From Adiantum capillus-veneris (lineage: Eukaryota > Streptophyta > Polypodiopsida > Polypodiales > Pteridaceae), in assembly GCA_014529385.2 (NCBI GenBank), contig CM043945.1:141524241-141588240 (forward strand): DNA of 64,000 nt, in the 5' to 3' direction. Numbering within the stretch: position 1 is the stretch's first letter; the number at the start of each line of letters is the position of its first letter. Of this stretch, positions 12,217 to 24,700 are shown one piece after another. Both the position numbers and the translations under genes were made by a program. Under the pieces are notes generated by a model. That model saw only the letters and a list, made by a program, of their open reading frames with translations, was not told the origin of the DNA and searched no databases.

Positions 12217-12429
12217 TTAAAACAAAACAAAAATATAGACGTCCAAACTAAGGTCGTACCTAATGAGAGGCAAAATAAAAGGATTTACTGAAGCGTTTAT
12301 CTCGGCCAACCTAAGAGGACCTAAAATTCTACGAATGACACGTTGAAATTGCAACTTAGTACTAACAATTATGTGTACCTTTTGCCTTGCAATGGGAATG
12401 AAGGGATCATACAAATCTTCGTGATTCAT
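12217..12429 (-). CDS. Tat-A leader ORF 1, 70-residue family, MNHEDLY type
   Basis: 70 residues, the first ORF after the primer-binding site. Close relatives are at 26925-27137 in Tat-B and, broken, at 53153-53365. Shared pattern: MN..DLY, then ARQ.VHII.STKL.FQ, then LGP.RLAEIN.S.NPFILPLIRYD, then LDV.IFVL. Identity to the Tat-B copy is high along its length, while the surrounding leader DNA is not obviously alike, which points to protein-level constraint. The first 20 codons recur outside the 3' LTR at 2757-2892. Function unknown. Confidence 0.75.
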   Translation of the reverse strand: MNHEDLYDPFIPIARQKVHIIVSTKLQFQRVIRRILGPLRLAEINASVNPFILPLIRYDLSLDVYIFVLF

Positions 12430-12486
12430 GCAAACTACTTGACTATGCTAAAGGTTGATTCTACACAAAAATACACAAGCCGTCCT

Positions 12487-12503
12487 CAGTGGGGGCACCA
12501 ATT
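12487..12503 (-). other. Primer-binding site of Tat-A
   Basis: Minus-strand TGGTGCCCCCACTGAGG begins 3 bases inside the 5' LTR. It starts with TGG, the complement of a tRNA CCA end, and matches the site in Tat-B for the first 12 bases. I could not match it to a named tRNA from memory. Confidence 0.7.
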
Positions 12504-15173
12504 TGAGGCGGTCCGGGGCGGGCAACAAGAAGAGTGGCCTCTAGACACCCTTCAAGGCTCCCGTGCTGCTCAATGGGGCTGGGGCACAACACAACACAAA
12601 CCAAAACAACAAACCCACAGCTAAATCCCAACTACACAAGGGGCACCACCTAGTTTAAGAGCGAACTAGGACGCAAAAGAGGAGAATCGTTAGAGCAACC
12701 CACAAACAAGCAAGGAATTTACACTAACCCTAACACCAATGGAACACTCTTACACACTAAAACATGATAGAGAGAGAGATAGTGCTCGGGATGCTTTGAA
12801 ACGTATCGGCAATGATCAAGCAAACACAACTATATATTTAAGAAAGAGAGAGAAAGGGGGAGGGGGTGCTTGTTGCATTAATACCTTCTTACAAATCTGT
12901 CATGACAAATCAAAGTGAGATTAGTATTTGTTCAACATAGCTTGCGTAAATTTCACCACAACACATCACAAAAAAAAACCACCCCAATCACTGTCTTAAA
13001 GCCAGGGGAGTCCTCTCCACCCTGTCGCCCTCTTACAGTATGTGGGATTTATGGCTAGATTGATGACAACACCAGAGACAAGCTATCAAGAACTTAACAA
13101 AAAACACCAAGACACTTACGCATCATTGTTGTCCATTACTTCACGTTGGAAGGGAGACAAAGTATCCAAGCTTAGTCCAAATCCACCCTCCTTGATTCAG
13201 CAAATGTTGGGCTTACACTAGTAGGAGAAATGATAGATTTCCTACTCTCAATTGAATGATCACTCTCTCTCTTACAATGGCATAGAGTTTCCTTGCTAAT
13301 CCCCTATTACAACACATGCACATGCATAAGACAATGAGCTTCCACTCAAGAGCTCCTTCTAGAGAGGTTGAGCTTGGCTTCTCAAGCTATAGTATAGTGC
13401 TCTTGCTTATGGCTCCCCCCTTTTGTGCTAGCTACACCCTCCTTTTATAGCAATTTTGAAGGCTAGGGTTACTCCTCTAACCATGGTTGGGTGAGATTTT
13501 CAGCAATTTATCTAATTTCTTTTGCTTGGAATTATCAAGAAGTTGGTGGGGAAAGAGAGAGGAGAGAAATGGAGGTGATAGGACTTTTCATAGTGGGTTA
13601 GTGTTAGTAGAGTTAGTATTAATTTACAAATGGAATTGGATATTTACAATGGGAGTATCCATGTAGGATACAAATAAGGAAGAAAAACTTTTAAGAGGTA
13701 AGAAAAGGTGGATTTCTTACAAGGTTGATGCTCCATGTGTCTTGAGTAGGGCCAATTTTGACGCTTGTTGACGGTCCACTAGCTTTGACGGTACATTTTT
13801 TCTCCACTCTTGACCTTCCTTGAGAGACAAGGTAATTGAAGCTGAGTAATCAACCACCATGATGCTGTCTTTTAAGAGAAGAGGCTGAATTTTGTGGTTT
13901 TTTTGATAGATATGGGTAATTTGGAGGAGGAAAAATGAGACTAGGTGGTCAATTTTGGAATGGAATTGTGTGTGGGAGGTATGAGTTCACCATGGTTTCT
14001 CTTATTCTTCAAGGTTGAGGAGAAGGTGAGTAGTGTGCAGAGAGGAGTGGTGAGAGAGATGGGGATGATGAGTGGAGAAGTGTGTGTGAAAGAGAAAAAT
14101 GATAAAGTGGAAGAGAGAGTGTGGCTACATAGCATGGGAAAACTGGGGTCCACTAAAAAAATCATAGCTCACAGCTCGTAGCTCAAAAAAACATGAAAAC
14201 ATTTGAGGCAAAAGTTCAGCCCACGAGCTACAACTTTTGTTTGTATCACCTTTTCAAATTTGGAGAGCAAGTGAACTTTTAAAAATTCAGCAAAACCGAC
14301 CGTTTTTTTCCACTGCAAAGGTCCTTGTGGGGTCCTTCTTTGGATGATTCTTTTGAATACCTCCAAGAGTGAGCCCTCCATAGTGCATGTATGCATGCCA
14401 CCTACCCTTGACCTTATTTGGTAGGTCTATAATTGAAGATATTGTTGAGATTATGATATAAGTGAATAGTACAACTAAGAAAATCAAATATTGAGGGGTC
14501 TAAAAAATATGTACATGTCAAATATAAATAATATAAGTGGAAAAAATATAAAGGGGTCAAAAGAAATCTCTCTCATTATGAGGCTACCATAAAAAGATAA
14601 ATATTTTTGGTGTTCTAAAAAAAAAAACAAAATAGATGTAGGAAGGGAAAAATCACAATAGTGAAAAAATATACACATAAATAAAACTACTTTTTTTGGA
14701 TTTTTGTTGGGGTGGAGTTACATCAAATATAAGAGAATCTTACATGAAAATATTTCTATATGGAATAAAGAATATAAAAAATGGTAAGAAAAATTGTGGT
14801 AATGGTGAGGCAATGTACAGAGCATAAATAACACACACCTAGGTAGAAATATTTAAATAAATACCAAAATAATTATGAAAAAATCTTTTATTTAGGCCCT
14901 ATATATAAAGAAATATTTACATACGCATGGGCCATAATATAATTGGCTCAACTAGCCCAATGATTAGCTAATTGAGGGTTTTTATTTATTTTTTGGCTCA
15001 ACTAGCCCAATGACTAGCTAATTGAGGGTTTTTAAGAAGATATGGGAAAAGTCCCGCGACTCACACACGCCTATGTATAGTGAAATGGTAGGGATAGCCA
15101 CAGTGTTTGGGTGATTTTGGTAGGGTGAGGTAACTCACTGCGGTAATTACAAAGAGCGGAAAAACGGCTATCA
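12504..15173 (-). repeat. 5' LTR of Tat-A
   Basis: About 2,670 bases, direct repeat of 2893-5542, bounded TG to CA. A TATA box (minus-strand GCTATAAAAG) lies at 13442-13451. Near its outer end a segment containing ggctcaactagcccaatga is present twice (about 14943-14977 and 14994-15030) but once in the other LTR, so it duplicated after insertion. The outer end joins satellite at atactagcgg without a target duplication. Confidence 0.9.
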
Positions 15174-18100
15174 ATACTAGCGGTAATAGCTTGGACAAGT
15201 GGTGGACCTTGGGACCAAACCCCCATGTAAAACCTATCATGGTCACTCCAAGTCGTAAGAAAGAATAACCTTTAAGATGTAGCCTTATAGGTTGGACAAG
15301 TGGTGGACCTTAACACCCAGATATTCTTAATATAATGACATAGAGTGGAAAAGTGGTGAATCTTGAGACCAAACCACTCATGATACTTGCAATAATAGCA
15401 TGGACAAGTGGTGGACCTTGAATGTAAACCCCTCATCTACAAAATATCGTGGGTTTAAGGTATTTCAATGGAGCCTAGCATCTTGGAGACATGGTGCAGC
15501 TTGCTTCTCGGCATGTTTCAATGGATCCTATGTTGGACAAATGGTGGAGCATCCTTCTCTCCATGTTTCAATGGAGCGTAGCTTGGACAAGTGGTGGACC
15601 TTTGCTTCTCTCTATGTTCAATAGAGTTAGCTTGGACAAGTGGTGGACCTTGGAACCAAACCCCCATGTAAAACCTATAATGGTCACTCCAAGTGGTGAG
15701 AAAGAATAACCGTTAAGATATAGCCTTATAGGTTCGACAAGTGGTAGACCTTAACACCCAGATATTCTTAATATAATGACATAGAGTGGAAAAGTGGTGA
15801 ATCTTGAGAGCAGACCACTCATGCTACTAGGGATAATAGGGTGGACAAGTTGTGGACCTTGAATGTAAACCCCCCATGTATGAAATATGGTGGGTTTAAG
15901 GTATTTCGATAAATCCTAGCAGCTTGGAGACATGGTGCAGCTTGCTTCTCTTCATGTTTCAATGGAGCCGATCTTGGACAAATGGTGGAGCATCCTTCTC
16001 TCAATGTTTCAATGGACCCTAGCTTGGACAAGTGGTGGAGCTTTGCATCTCTCTGTGTTTCAATAGAGTTAGCTTGGACAAGTGGTGGACCTTGGAACCA
16101 AACCCCAATCTAAAACCTATCATGGTCACTCCAAGCGGTGAGAAAGAACAACCTTTAAGATATAGCCTTATAGGTTTGACATGTGGCGGACCTTGGAACC
16201 AAACCCCAATGTAAAACCTATCATGGTCACTCCAAGCGGTGAGAAAGAACAACCTTAAAGATATAGCCTTATAGGTTTGACAAGTGGTGGACCTTAACAC
16301 CCAGATATTCTTAATATAATGACATACAGTGAGAAAGTGGTGAATCTTGAGACAAAACCACTCATCCTACTAGTGATAATAACTTGGACAGGTGGTGGAC
16401 CTTGAACGTAAACTCCCCATGTTTCAATAAAGTTAGCTTCGACAAATGGTGGATCATCCTTCTCTCCATGTTTCAATGGAGCGTAGCTTGGACAAGTGGT
16501 GGACCTTTGCTTGTCTCTATGAGAAGAATAGAGTTAACTTCGATAAGTGGTGGACCTTGGAAACAAACCCCCATGTAAAACATATCATGGTCATTCCAAG
16601 TGGTGACAAAGAATACCCTTTAAGATATACCCTTATAGGTTGGACAAGTGGTCGACCTTAACACCCAGATCTTAATATAATGACATAGAGTGGAAAAGTG
16701 GTGAATATTGAGACCAAACCACTGATGCTACTAGGGATCATAGCTTGGACAAGTGGTTGACATTGAATTTAAACCCCACATGTAAAAACTTATATCGTGG
16801 CTTTAAGGTATGTAACTAGATCCTAGTATCTTGGAGACATGGTGCAGCTTGCTTCCCATCATGTTTCAATGAAGCCTATCCTCGACAAATGGTGAATCGT
16901 CCTTCTCTCCATGTTTCAATGGAGCCTAGCTTGTACAAGTGGTGGACCTTTGCTTCTCTCTATGTTTCCATAGAGTTAGCTTGGACAAGTGGTGGACCTT
17001 GGAACCAAACCCCCATGTAAAACATATCATGTTCATTTCAAGTGGTGAGAAAATAAAACCCTTTAAGATATAGCCTTATAGGTTAGAAAAGTGGTCGACC
17101 TTAAAACCCAGATCTTCTTAATATAATGACATAGAGTGGAAAAGTTGTGAATCCAAGGACGAAACCACTCATGCTACTAAGGATAATAGGTTGGACAAGT
17201 GGTGGACCTTGAATGTAAACCCCCCATGTAATAAATATCGTAGATTTAAGGTATTTCAATGTAGCCTAGCATCTTGGAGACATGGTGCAGCTTGCTTCTC
17301 TTCATGTTTCAATGGAGCCTATCTTGGACAAATGGTGAAGCATCGTTCTCTACATTCTTCAATGGAGTCGAGCTTCGACAAGTGGTGAACCTTTGCTTCT
17401 CTCTATATTTCAGTAGAGTTAGCTTGGACAAGTGGTGGACCTTGGATGCTACTAGAGATAATAGGCTGGACAAGTGGTGGACCTTGAATGTAAACCCCCC
17501 ATTTACAAAATATCATGGGTTAAAGGTATTTTGATAGAGCCTAGCATCTTGTAGACATGGTGCAACTTGCTTCTCTTCATGTTTCAATGGAGCCTATCTT
17601 GGACAAATGGTAGAACATCCTTCTCTCCATTTTTCAATGGACCCTAGCTTGGACAAGTGGTGTACCTTTTCTTCTCTTTATGATTCAATAAAGTTCGCTT
17701 GGTCAAGTGGTGGACCTTGGAACCAAACCCCCATGTAAAACCTATCATGGTCACTCCAAGTGGTGAGAAAGAAAACCTTTGAGATATAGCCTTATAGGTT
17801 GGACAAGTGGTGGACCTTAACACCCAAATATTCTTAATATAATCACATAGAGTGAAAAAGTGGTGAATCCTGAGACAAAACCACTCATGCTAGTAGTGAT
17901 AATAGCTCAGAGAAGTGGTGGACCTTGAACGTAAACCCCCCATGTTTCAATAGTGTTAGCTTCGACAAATGGTGGAGCATCCTTATTTCCATGTTGAATG
18001 GAGCCTAGCTTGGACAAGTGGTGGACCTTGAACATAAACCCCCCATGTTTCAATAGAGTTAGCTTCGATAAATAATGGAGCATCCTTGTCTCCATGTTTC

Positions 18101-20250
18101 AATGGACCCTAGCTTGGACAAGTGGTGGACCTTTGCTTCTCTCTATGATTCAATAGAGTTAGCTTGGATAAGTGGTGGACCTTGGAACTAAACCCCCATG
18201 TAAAACCTATCATTGTCAATCCACGTGGTGGGAAGGAATAGCCTTAAAGATATATCCTTATAGGTTGGACAAGTGGTGGACCTTCACACCCAAATATTCT
18301 TGATATAATGACATAGAGTGAAAAAGTCGTGAATCTTGAGACAAAACCACTCATGCTACTAGCGATAATAGCTTGGACAAGTGGTGGACCTTGAACGTAA
18401 ACCCCACATGTTTCAATAGAGTTAGCTTCTACAAATGGTGGAGCATTATTCTCTCCATGTTTCAATCGAGACTAGATTGAACAAGTGGTGGACCTTTGTT
18501 TCTCTCTATGGTTCAATAGAGTTAGCTTGGACAAGTGGTAGACCTTGGGACCAAACCCCCATGTAAAACCTATCATGGTCACTCCAAGTGGTGAGAAAGA
18601 ATAACCTTTAAGATATAGCCTTATAGGTTGGACAAGTGGTGGACCTTAACACCCAAATATTCTTAATATAATGACATAGAGTGAAAAAGTGGTGAATATT
18701 GAGACAAAACCACTCATGCTACTAGCGATAATAGGTTGGACAAGTGGTGGAACTTGACTGTAAACAGCCCATGTACAAAATAAATGGGGTTTAAGGTATT
18801 TCGATGGAGCCTAGCATCCTTGAGACATGGTGCATCTTGCTTCTCTTCATGTTTCAATGCAGTCTATCTTGGACAAATGGTGGAGAATCCTTCTCTCTAT
18901 GTTTCAATGGACCCTAGCTTGGACAAGTGGTGGACTTTTGCTTCTCTTTATGTTTCAATAGAGTTAGCTTGGACAAGTGGTGGACCTTGGAACCAAACCA
19001 CCATGTAAAACCTATCATGGTCACTCCAAGTGGGGAGAAAGAGTAACCCTTAAGACATAGCCTTATAGGTTGGACAAGTGGTGGACCTTAACACCCGGAT
19101 ATTCTTAATATAATGACATAGAGTGAAAAAGTGGTCAATCTTGAGACCAAACCACTCATGCTACTAGCATTAATAGGTTGGACAAGTGGTGGACCTTGAA
19201 TGTAAACCCCCCATGTTTTTATAGAGTTAGCTTCGACAATTGGTGGAGCATCCTTCTCTCCATGTGTCAATGGAGCCTATCTTGGACAAGTGGTGGACCT
19301 TTGCTTCTCTCTATGTTTCAATTGAGTTAGCTTGGACAAGTGGTCGACTTTGGAACCAAATCCCCATGTAAAACCTATAATGGTAACTCCAAGTGGTGAG
19401 AAAGAATAAAGTTTAAGATATAGCCTTATAGGTTGGACAAGTAGTGGACCTTAACACCCAGATATTCTTAATATAATGACATAGATTGGAAAAGTGGTAA
19501 TCTTTAGACCATACCTCTCATGCTACTAGAGATAATAGGTTGGACAAGTGGTGGACCTTGAATGTAAACCCCCCATGTACGTAATATCATGGGTTTCAGG
19601 TATTTCAATGGAGCCTACCATCTTGGACACATGGTGTAGCTTGCTTTTCTTCATGTTTCAATGGAGCGTACCTTGTACAAATGGTGGATCATCCTTCTCT
19701 CCACGTTTCAATGGACCCTATCTTGGACAAGTGGTGGACCTTTTCTTCTCTTCATGTTTCAATAGAGTGAGCTTGGACAAGTGGTGGACCTTGGAACAAA
19801 ACCCCCATGTAAAACCTATCATGGTCACTCCAAGTGGTGAGAAAGAGTAACCCTTAAGATATAGCCTTATAGGTTGGACAAGTGGTGGACCTTAACACCC
19901 AGATATTCTTAATATAATGACATAGAGTGAAAAAGGGGTGAATCTTGACACCAAACGACTCATGCTACTAGCATTAATAGGTTGGACAAGTGGTTGACCT
20001 TCAATCTAAACCCCCCATGTTTTAATAGAGTTAGCTTCAACAAATGGTGGAGCATCCTTCTCTCCATGTTTCAATGGAGCCTAGCTTGGACAAGTGGTGA
20101 ACCTTTGCTTCTCTCTATGACAAGAATAGAGTTAGCTTGGATATGTGGTGGACCTTGGAACCAAACCCCCATGTAAAACACATCATGGACATTTCAAGTG
20201 GTGAGAAAGAATACCCTTTAAGATATACCCTTATAGGTCGACCTTAACAC
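15174..20250. repeat. Satellite array, third segment
   Basis: About a dozen units marked by cttaatataatgacatagag or a one-base variant near 15330, 15770, 16313, 17121, 17834, 18300, 18663, 19105, 19464 and 19911. Long units are about 440 bases; short units of about 360 (16313-16673, 18300-18663, 19105-19464) skip the cgtgggtttaagg block. Some units are fused or partly repeated, as at 16070-16270. No gene is visible; the many plus-strand ORFs starting MDKWWTL are products of the repeat unit. Confidence 0.93.
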
Positions 20251-20365
20251 TGACGAAGGAAATTTGGAATGGCGGCCTCTACACCAAAACAAACTCCATA
20301 GCGCCACAAGGGAAATGAGATGAGGGCACCACCTAGTCTTGGAAGCGTGGACTAGGACCGCTACA

Positions 20366-20427
<62 letters not shown>

Positions 20428-21703
20428 ACTATGAATGAAGCATTAACCGTGGTGTGTGCACAAGGAATGGATGACTTCAAACACTCCCAATACAAATAGC
20501 ATATAGATTACCAAACAATCACTCAAGGATTAGCCAAGATCACATCAAGCACCCTCACACGCATATACAACATTTCACTTAATTAACACAAGTAAGAGGA
20601 GGAGAGGTTACTAGCATGAAACAATTTGCACTCTAGGATGTGCAAGAATAGAGTGAATGAATGAGCTTATGGGCTCATGGTGAGTGATACAAAGGCTCAA
20701 TGGGCTGAGGGAGGCTTGAAATTACAAAGGGGAAGGCCTCTTTATATAGGAAAGAGAGTGATTAGGAGTGAGGTTAAGATACAAGTGTAATTTGTACAAA
20801 TGAAGCTTGATTAGGGACATTCAACCAATGAAGAAGCTCCTTTCAAGTGATTTGTTGACCAATTAGCTCCATCATCACTTGTGTTGTCTTCACTCCTTCC
20901 TCCATAGCTTGAGTCCAAGATCTTCCTTATTTTAAAATGTAAAGAATCTACATAAAATCAATACATATCTAGTAATAATAGAAAGGGGTTGAGTGAGAAC
21001 TTATGAATTACAACAAGATTAAGCATGACTTGAGAGGTGATTAGAAGAGGAACTTTGATGGGTTTTTGAGCTTGAGAGAGAGGAGGAAGGAGAGGAGGGT
21101 GAGAAGACTAATGGATGATTTAAAAGAAGGTCTCAATGTGGAAAAGGAAGGGTGTGTGTGTGTAAAGGTAGGGGGGTGGTCTCCACCACAGTTGAAAAAA
21201 CTGCCGTCCACCATTTTGGCCATATCTCCTAGACCGTAGATGCAAAAATTATAAAAAAAATATGGCCAGAATCTTCAGCTCGTCAGTTACAACTTTGATG
21301 AAGACGACTTTTCTTGGATCAGAGTGGAAGTATTTTTTAAAAATTCAACAAAATCATGTGCCTGGTTTCTTCCTTTACCAAGTCTTCCACTTGGGTCCCA
21401 TTTGTTTGAATCATCATATGGCTCCAAAGCCATGATGATATGAGCCACTCATGACCCTTGAATCATGGGTGCATGGCTCCACAACCACATCATATCTTTT
21501 CTTTTCACATTTACATATTTTCCCTTCCCTTTACCACTAGGTTCTCCCTCTACCTTTCACCTCCGGTGAACTAGTCAAGAAAAAATCATTTTTTTTAAAT
21601 TTTTCCAAGAGGTTGTTCTCACTCTTTCTTTTATTGTAAACCTCTAGAAGCAAGGAAAACCAACAAAATATGATAAACAAAAATTTGTGATAGGCTCGGA
21701 TCA
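20251..21703 (-). repeat. 3' LTR of Tat-B
   Basis: 1,453 bases, bounded TG/CA (minus-strand TGATCCGAGCC to CCTTCGTCA). It contains a GA microsatellite of about 58 bases (20369-20426), against about 85 in the partner LTR. A minus-strand TATA box CCTATATAAAG lies at 20740-20750. A block near 21215-21290 (catatctcctagaccgtag) is recognisable in diverged form in the other Tat LTRs of the window. Confidence 0.95.
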
Positions 21704-21720
21704 TAGCCCCCCCAAACCTG
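21704..21720 (-). other. Polypurine tract of Tat-B
   Basis: Minus-strand AGGTTTGGGGGGGCTA abuts the LTR start TGATCC. It is the expected plus-strand primer and supports the LTR boundary. Confidence 0.75.
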
Positions 21721-21744
21721 GCTAGGGGTATTTATGCCTCTAGC

Positions 21745-24700
21745 CTACTTTCTTTGATCTTGAGCTGACCTTATCCTGATGTGATAAGGCTTTAGATGCC
21801 ATCCATTTGTCCTGGTCTTGTGCACTTTACCATCAATGTCTTGAAGTCTGTAAGAGCCATTTTTGAACTTTTTGGTGACCAAGAACGGGCCTTCCCATCG
21901 GAAAAGAAACTTTCCATCCTTACGAGTGTCGAAGCGATTGTCATAACGAAGCACCAGAGATCCCTTTTTTATGTCTTTGGATGCTATCTTTTTGTTGAAC
22001 TTTTCTCTGCGCTTCTTTGCTTCTTGAGAATAGTGGTTGATGGCTTCTTCACGATCCAATTGCAGCCTCTCTAGATCCATGATCCTTTGATGTACTTTCT
22101 CCTTTTGAGAGCCTACCTGGCTACCCAATATTCGAAGACTTGTTAACTTGACTTCAATGGGCAAAAGCGCCTCCTTTCCATAAACCAAATGAAAGGGTGT
22201 GTACCATAATGTGGTTTTGAAGGAGGTTCTATAGGCCCATAGAGCTCCATTCAGGTGTTTGTCCCAATCTTGGCGCCTGGCATGTACCTGTTTGGTGAGA
22301 ATTTTGCAAATGATTCCATTTACCTTTTCCACCAAACCATTGCACTGAGGGTAGTAAGGAGTAGAGTGTTGATGCTGAATATTTAGCTTCTTCATGAGTT
22401 CTCCTACCAAGTCTGCTCTAAACCCTGGTCCTCTATCAGATAGTATTTCAAGAGGGGTGCCAAACCGGCAACAGATGTGGTCAAAGATGAACTGACTCAC
22501 ATCCTTAGCAGTAATTCTATTGGTCGGCATAGCCTCAGCCCATCTAGTCATGTAGTCTACTCCCATGATGATGTACTCTTTACCTGACTGAGTGCGTGGT
22601 AGAGGCCCTATGGCATCAATTCCCCACTTCTCAAAGGGCCCATATACCTTTATTGGGTTCTGAGGTTCAGCTATGAGCCGTCGTGGTCCTGCTTTCTGAC
22701 ATTCATCACATGTTTGACACCAATATTTGACATCACGATGAAGACTTGGCCAAGTAAACCCAGCTTGTAGAACCTTTCTACTAGTGACGTCGTGTGCAAA
22801 GTGTCCTCCGCACATATCATCGTGACAAGATTTTAAAATCTCTTCAATTTCACTCTTCAAAGGAACTCTCCTAAGCACACTATCCTTACCAAGACAATAC
22901 AAGTCATCATTTACTATGCGATACCTGGTAGCCTTCCTAGCTAACCATCGCCTTTCCCCTGCATTCAAGTGTTTAGGAGCCTCTCCTTGCTCCAAAATGT
23001 GCATAATATCTTCCAAGTCCTCCTTGCCTTGCTGAAGTGGAAGTTTGATGGCCACTGCTCCCACTATTGACTCGTTTACCTTTGATGATGCTAGGTGGTC
23101 TGCATCCTTGTTCTGGTCTCTTGGTACATGATGTACTTGTGCCTCCCTAAATCTCCTCATAAGAGCTTTCGCTTCTCTCATTTTAGTAGAGAGACGGGCA
23201 TTTTTGCAAGCCCATGTACCTTGCATTTGCCTTACCAAAAGCATGGAGTCACCAAAAGCGTTTAATCTCTTAATTGAATTATCGAGGCACCAACAAAGGC
23301 CATGAATTAGAGCATGATATTCTGCTTCATTGTTGGAGTGGACATCTTCTAGAGTGATCCCTTCACCATGGATCCTCTCTCCCAATGGGGATAAGACCAC
23401 GATGCCTGCAGCTGCCTTATCCTTGGTTCTCTTGTATGCTCCATCAAAGTAGAGGCTATAAGCATTGACCAAAGCCTCTAGAGCTGGAGGTGGCGGAAGT
23501 TCCTTTCTCTTCAAATGGCAAACTTTTTCATAGCACTTGTTTGTTAAAATGTCGGCTAAGCATGCTCGAGTTGTTCTTTCAACCTGTATTGTATAATCAA
23601 ACTCTTGAAGTCGCACCACCCACTTTGCTATTTTGTCAGAGATTTCCATATGTTGTAGTGCATAGGGAAACATATCCTCCACAGTGATAATTACAAACCT
23701 CTTCGGCAGCAAGTATGGCCGAAATTTGGTTACCGCAAACATGAGAGCTAACACTAGCTGTTCCATTAGGGTGTAGGCCTTCTCTGTGTTTTCCATGAGG
23801 CGGCTAGCAAAATACACAGGCCTCATAAAGGAGGTTTTTGGATCTTTTTGTAGGAGGGCAGCACCAATGGCTTCTTCTCCCACACTAGGGTTTACAAAGA
23901 ATGTTTCTTCCCAACAAGGTTGGAGGATTACAGGGAGTGACCCTAACATTTTTTTAATCTCTCTAAAATGCCCTTCACTTTCTTCACTCCAAACAAGCGT
24001 CTCTTGACGAGTCAGCTGTTGTAGAGGAAATATCACTTGGGAGAGTAAGTGTATGAATCTACTCAAATATCTTAGCTTTTGCAAGAAGGAGATTAATTGT
24101 TTGATGGAAGTTGGGGAAGGTAGATTTAGCAATGTTTCTATCTTTTCAGGATCTACCTCGATTCCATCAATGGACACTACATGCCCTAATAGTGTAACCT
24201 TGCTTTCCCCAATGTGACATTTGTCCTTGTTTAGTTGTCCACCCAGCTTAGCTAAACGAGTAAATCCTTCATCAATCTTGCCGAGATGCATACTTTTGGA
24301 GCTGTAAATACAAAAGTCATCTATGAAAACCCTTATGGACTTACCAAAGTAAGGTTGGAAGACCATGTTCATGAATCGTTGAAAGGTGGCTGGAGCGTTG
24401 GTGAGACCAAAAGGCATGACTCGAAATGCAAAACATCCCCATGGTGTGATGAAAGTAGTCTTCTTCTGGTCCTCCTCTGCAATGCGTATTTGGAAGTAGC
24501 CAGAGTAGCCATCACACACTGTGTATCTCTCATGGCCTGCTACTTCATTTAGAATCTCATCTTGAAATGGGAGAGGGAAGTGGTCCCTCTTTGTTGCAGC
24601 ATTTAGTGGCTTGTAATCCACGCACACTCGCCATTTACCATTCTTCTTTGGCCTCACCACTACTGGGGAGACCCATTCTGAATCTTCTACTGGGTATATG

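Larger units (their letters stand above)
2757..15173 (-). mobile_element. Tat-A: Ty3/gypsy Tat-lineage LTR retrotransposon with leader ORFs
   Basis: In transcription order: 5' LTR (15173-12504), primer-binding site, four small leader ORFs, a gag-pol frame with one in-frame stop, polypurine tract, 3' LTR (5542-2893), then an extra 136 bases of primer-binding site and leader (2892-2757) outside the LTR. Tat assignment rests on a gypsy RNase H followed by a second RNase H with the FDGA, NNEAEY, KGDAL and DADLLA motifs, plus the PR-RT-RH-aRH-IN order. The outer flanks, gatta and atact, are not a target duplication. The two LTRs differ by roughly 15-20 substitutions and one indel of about 20 bp net, so the insertion is fairly recent although gag-pol is broken. 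Confidence 0.9.

Noticed and set aside
15174-20250. CRISPR-like look of regularly spaced short repeats
   Set aside because: The spacers are themselves repeated, spacing varies from 50 to 140 bases, and the context is eukaryotic.
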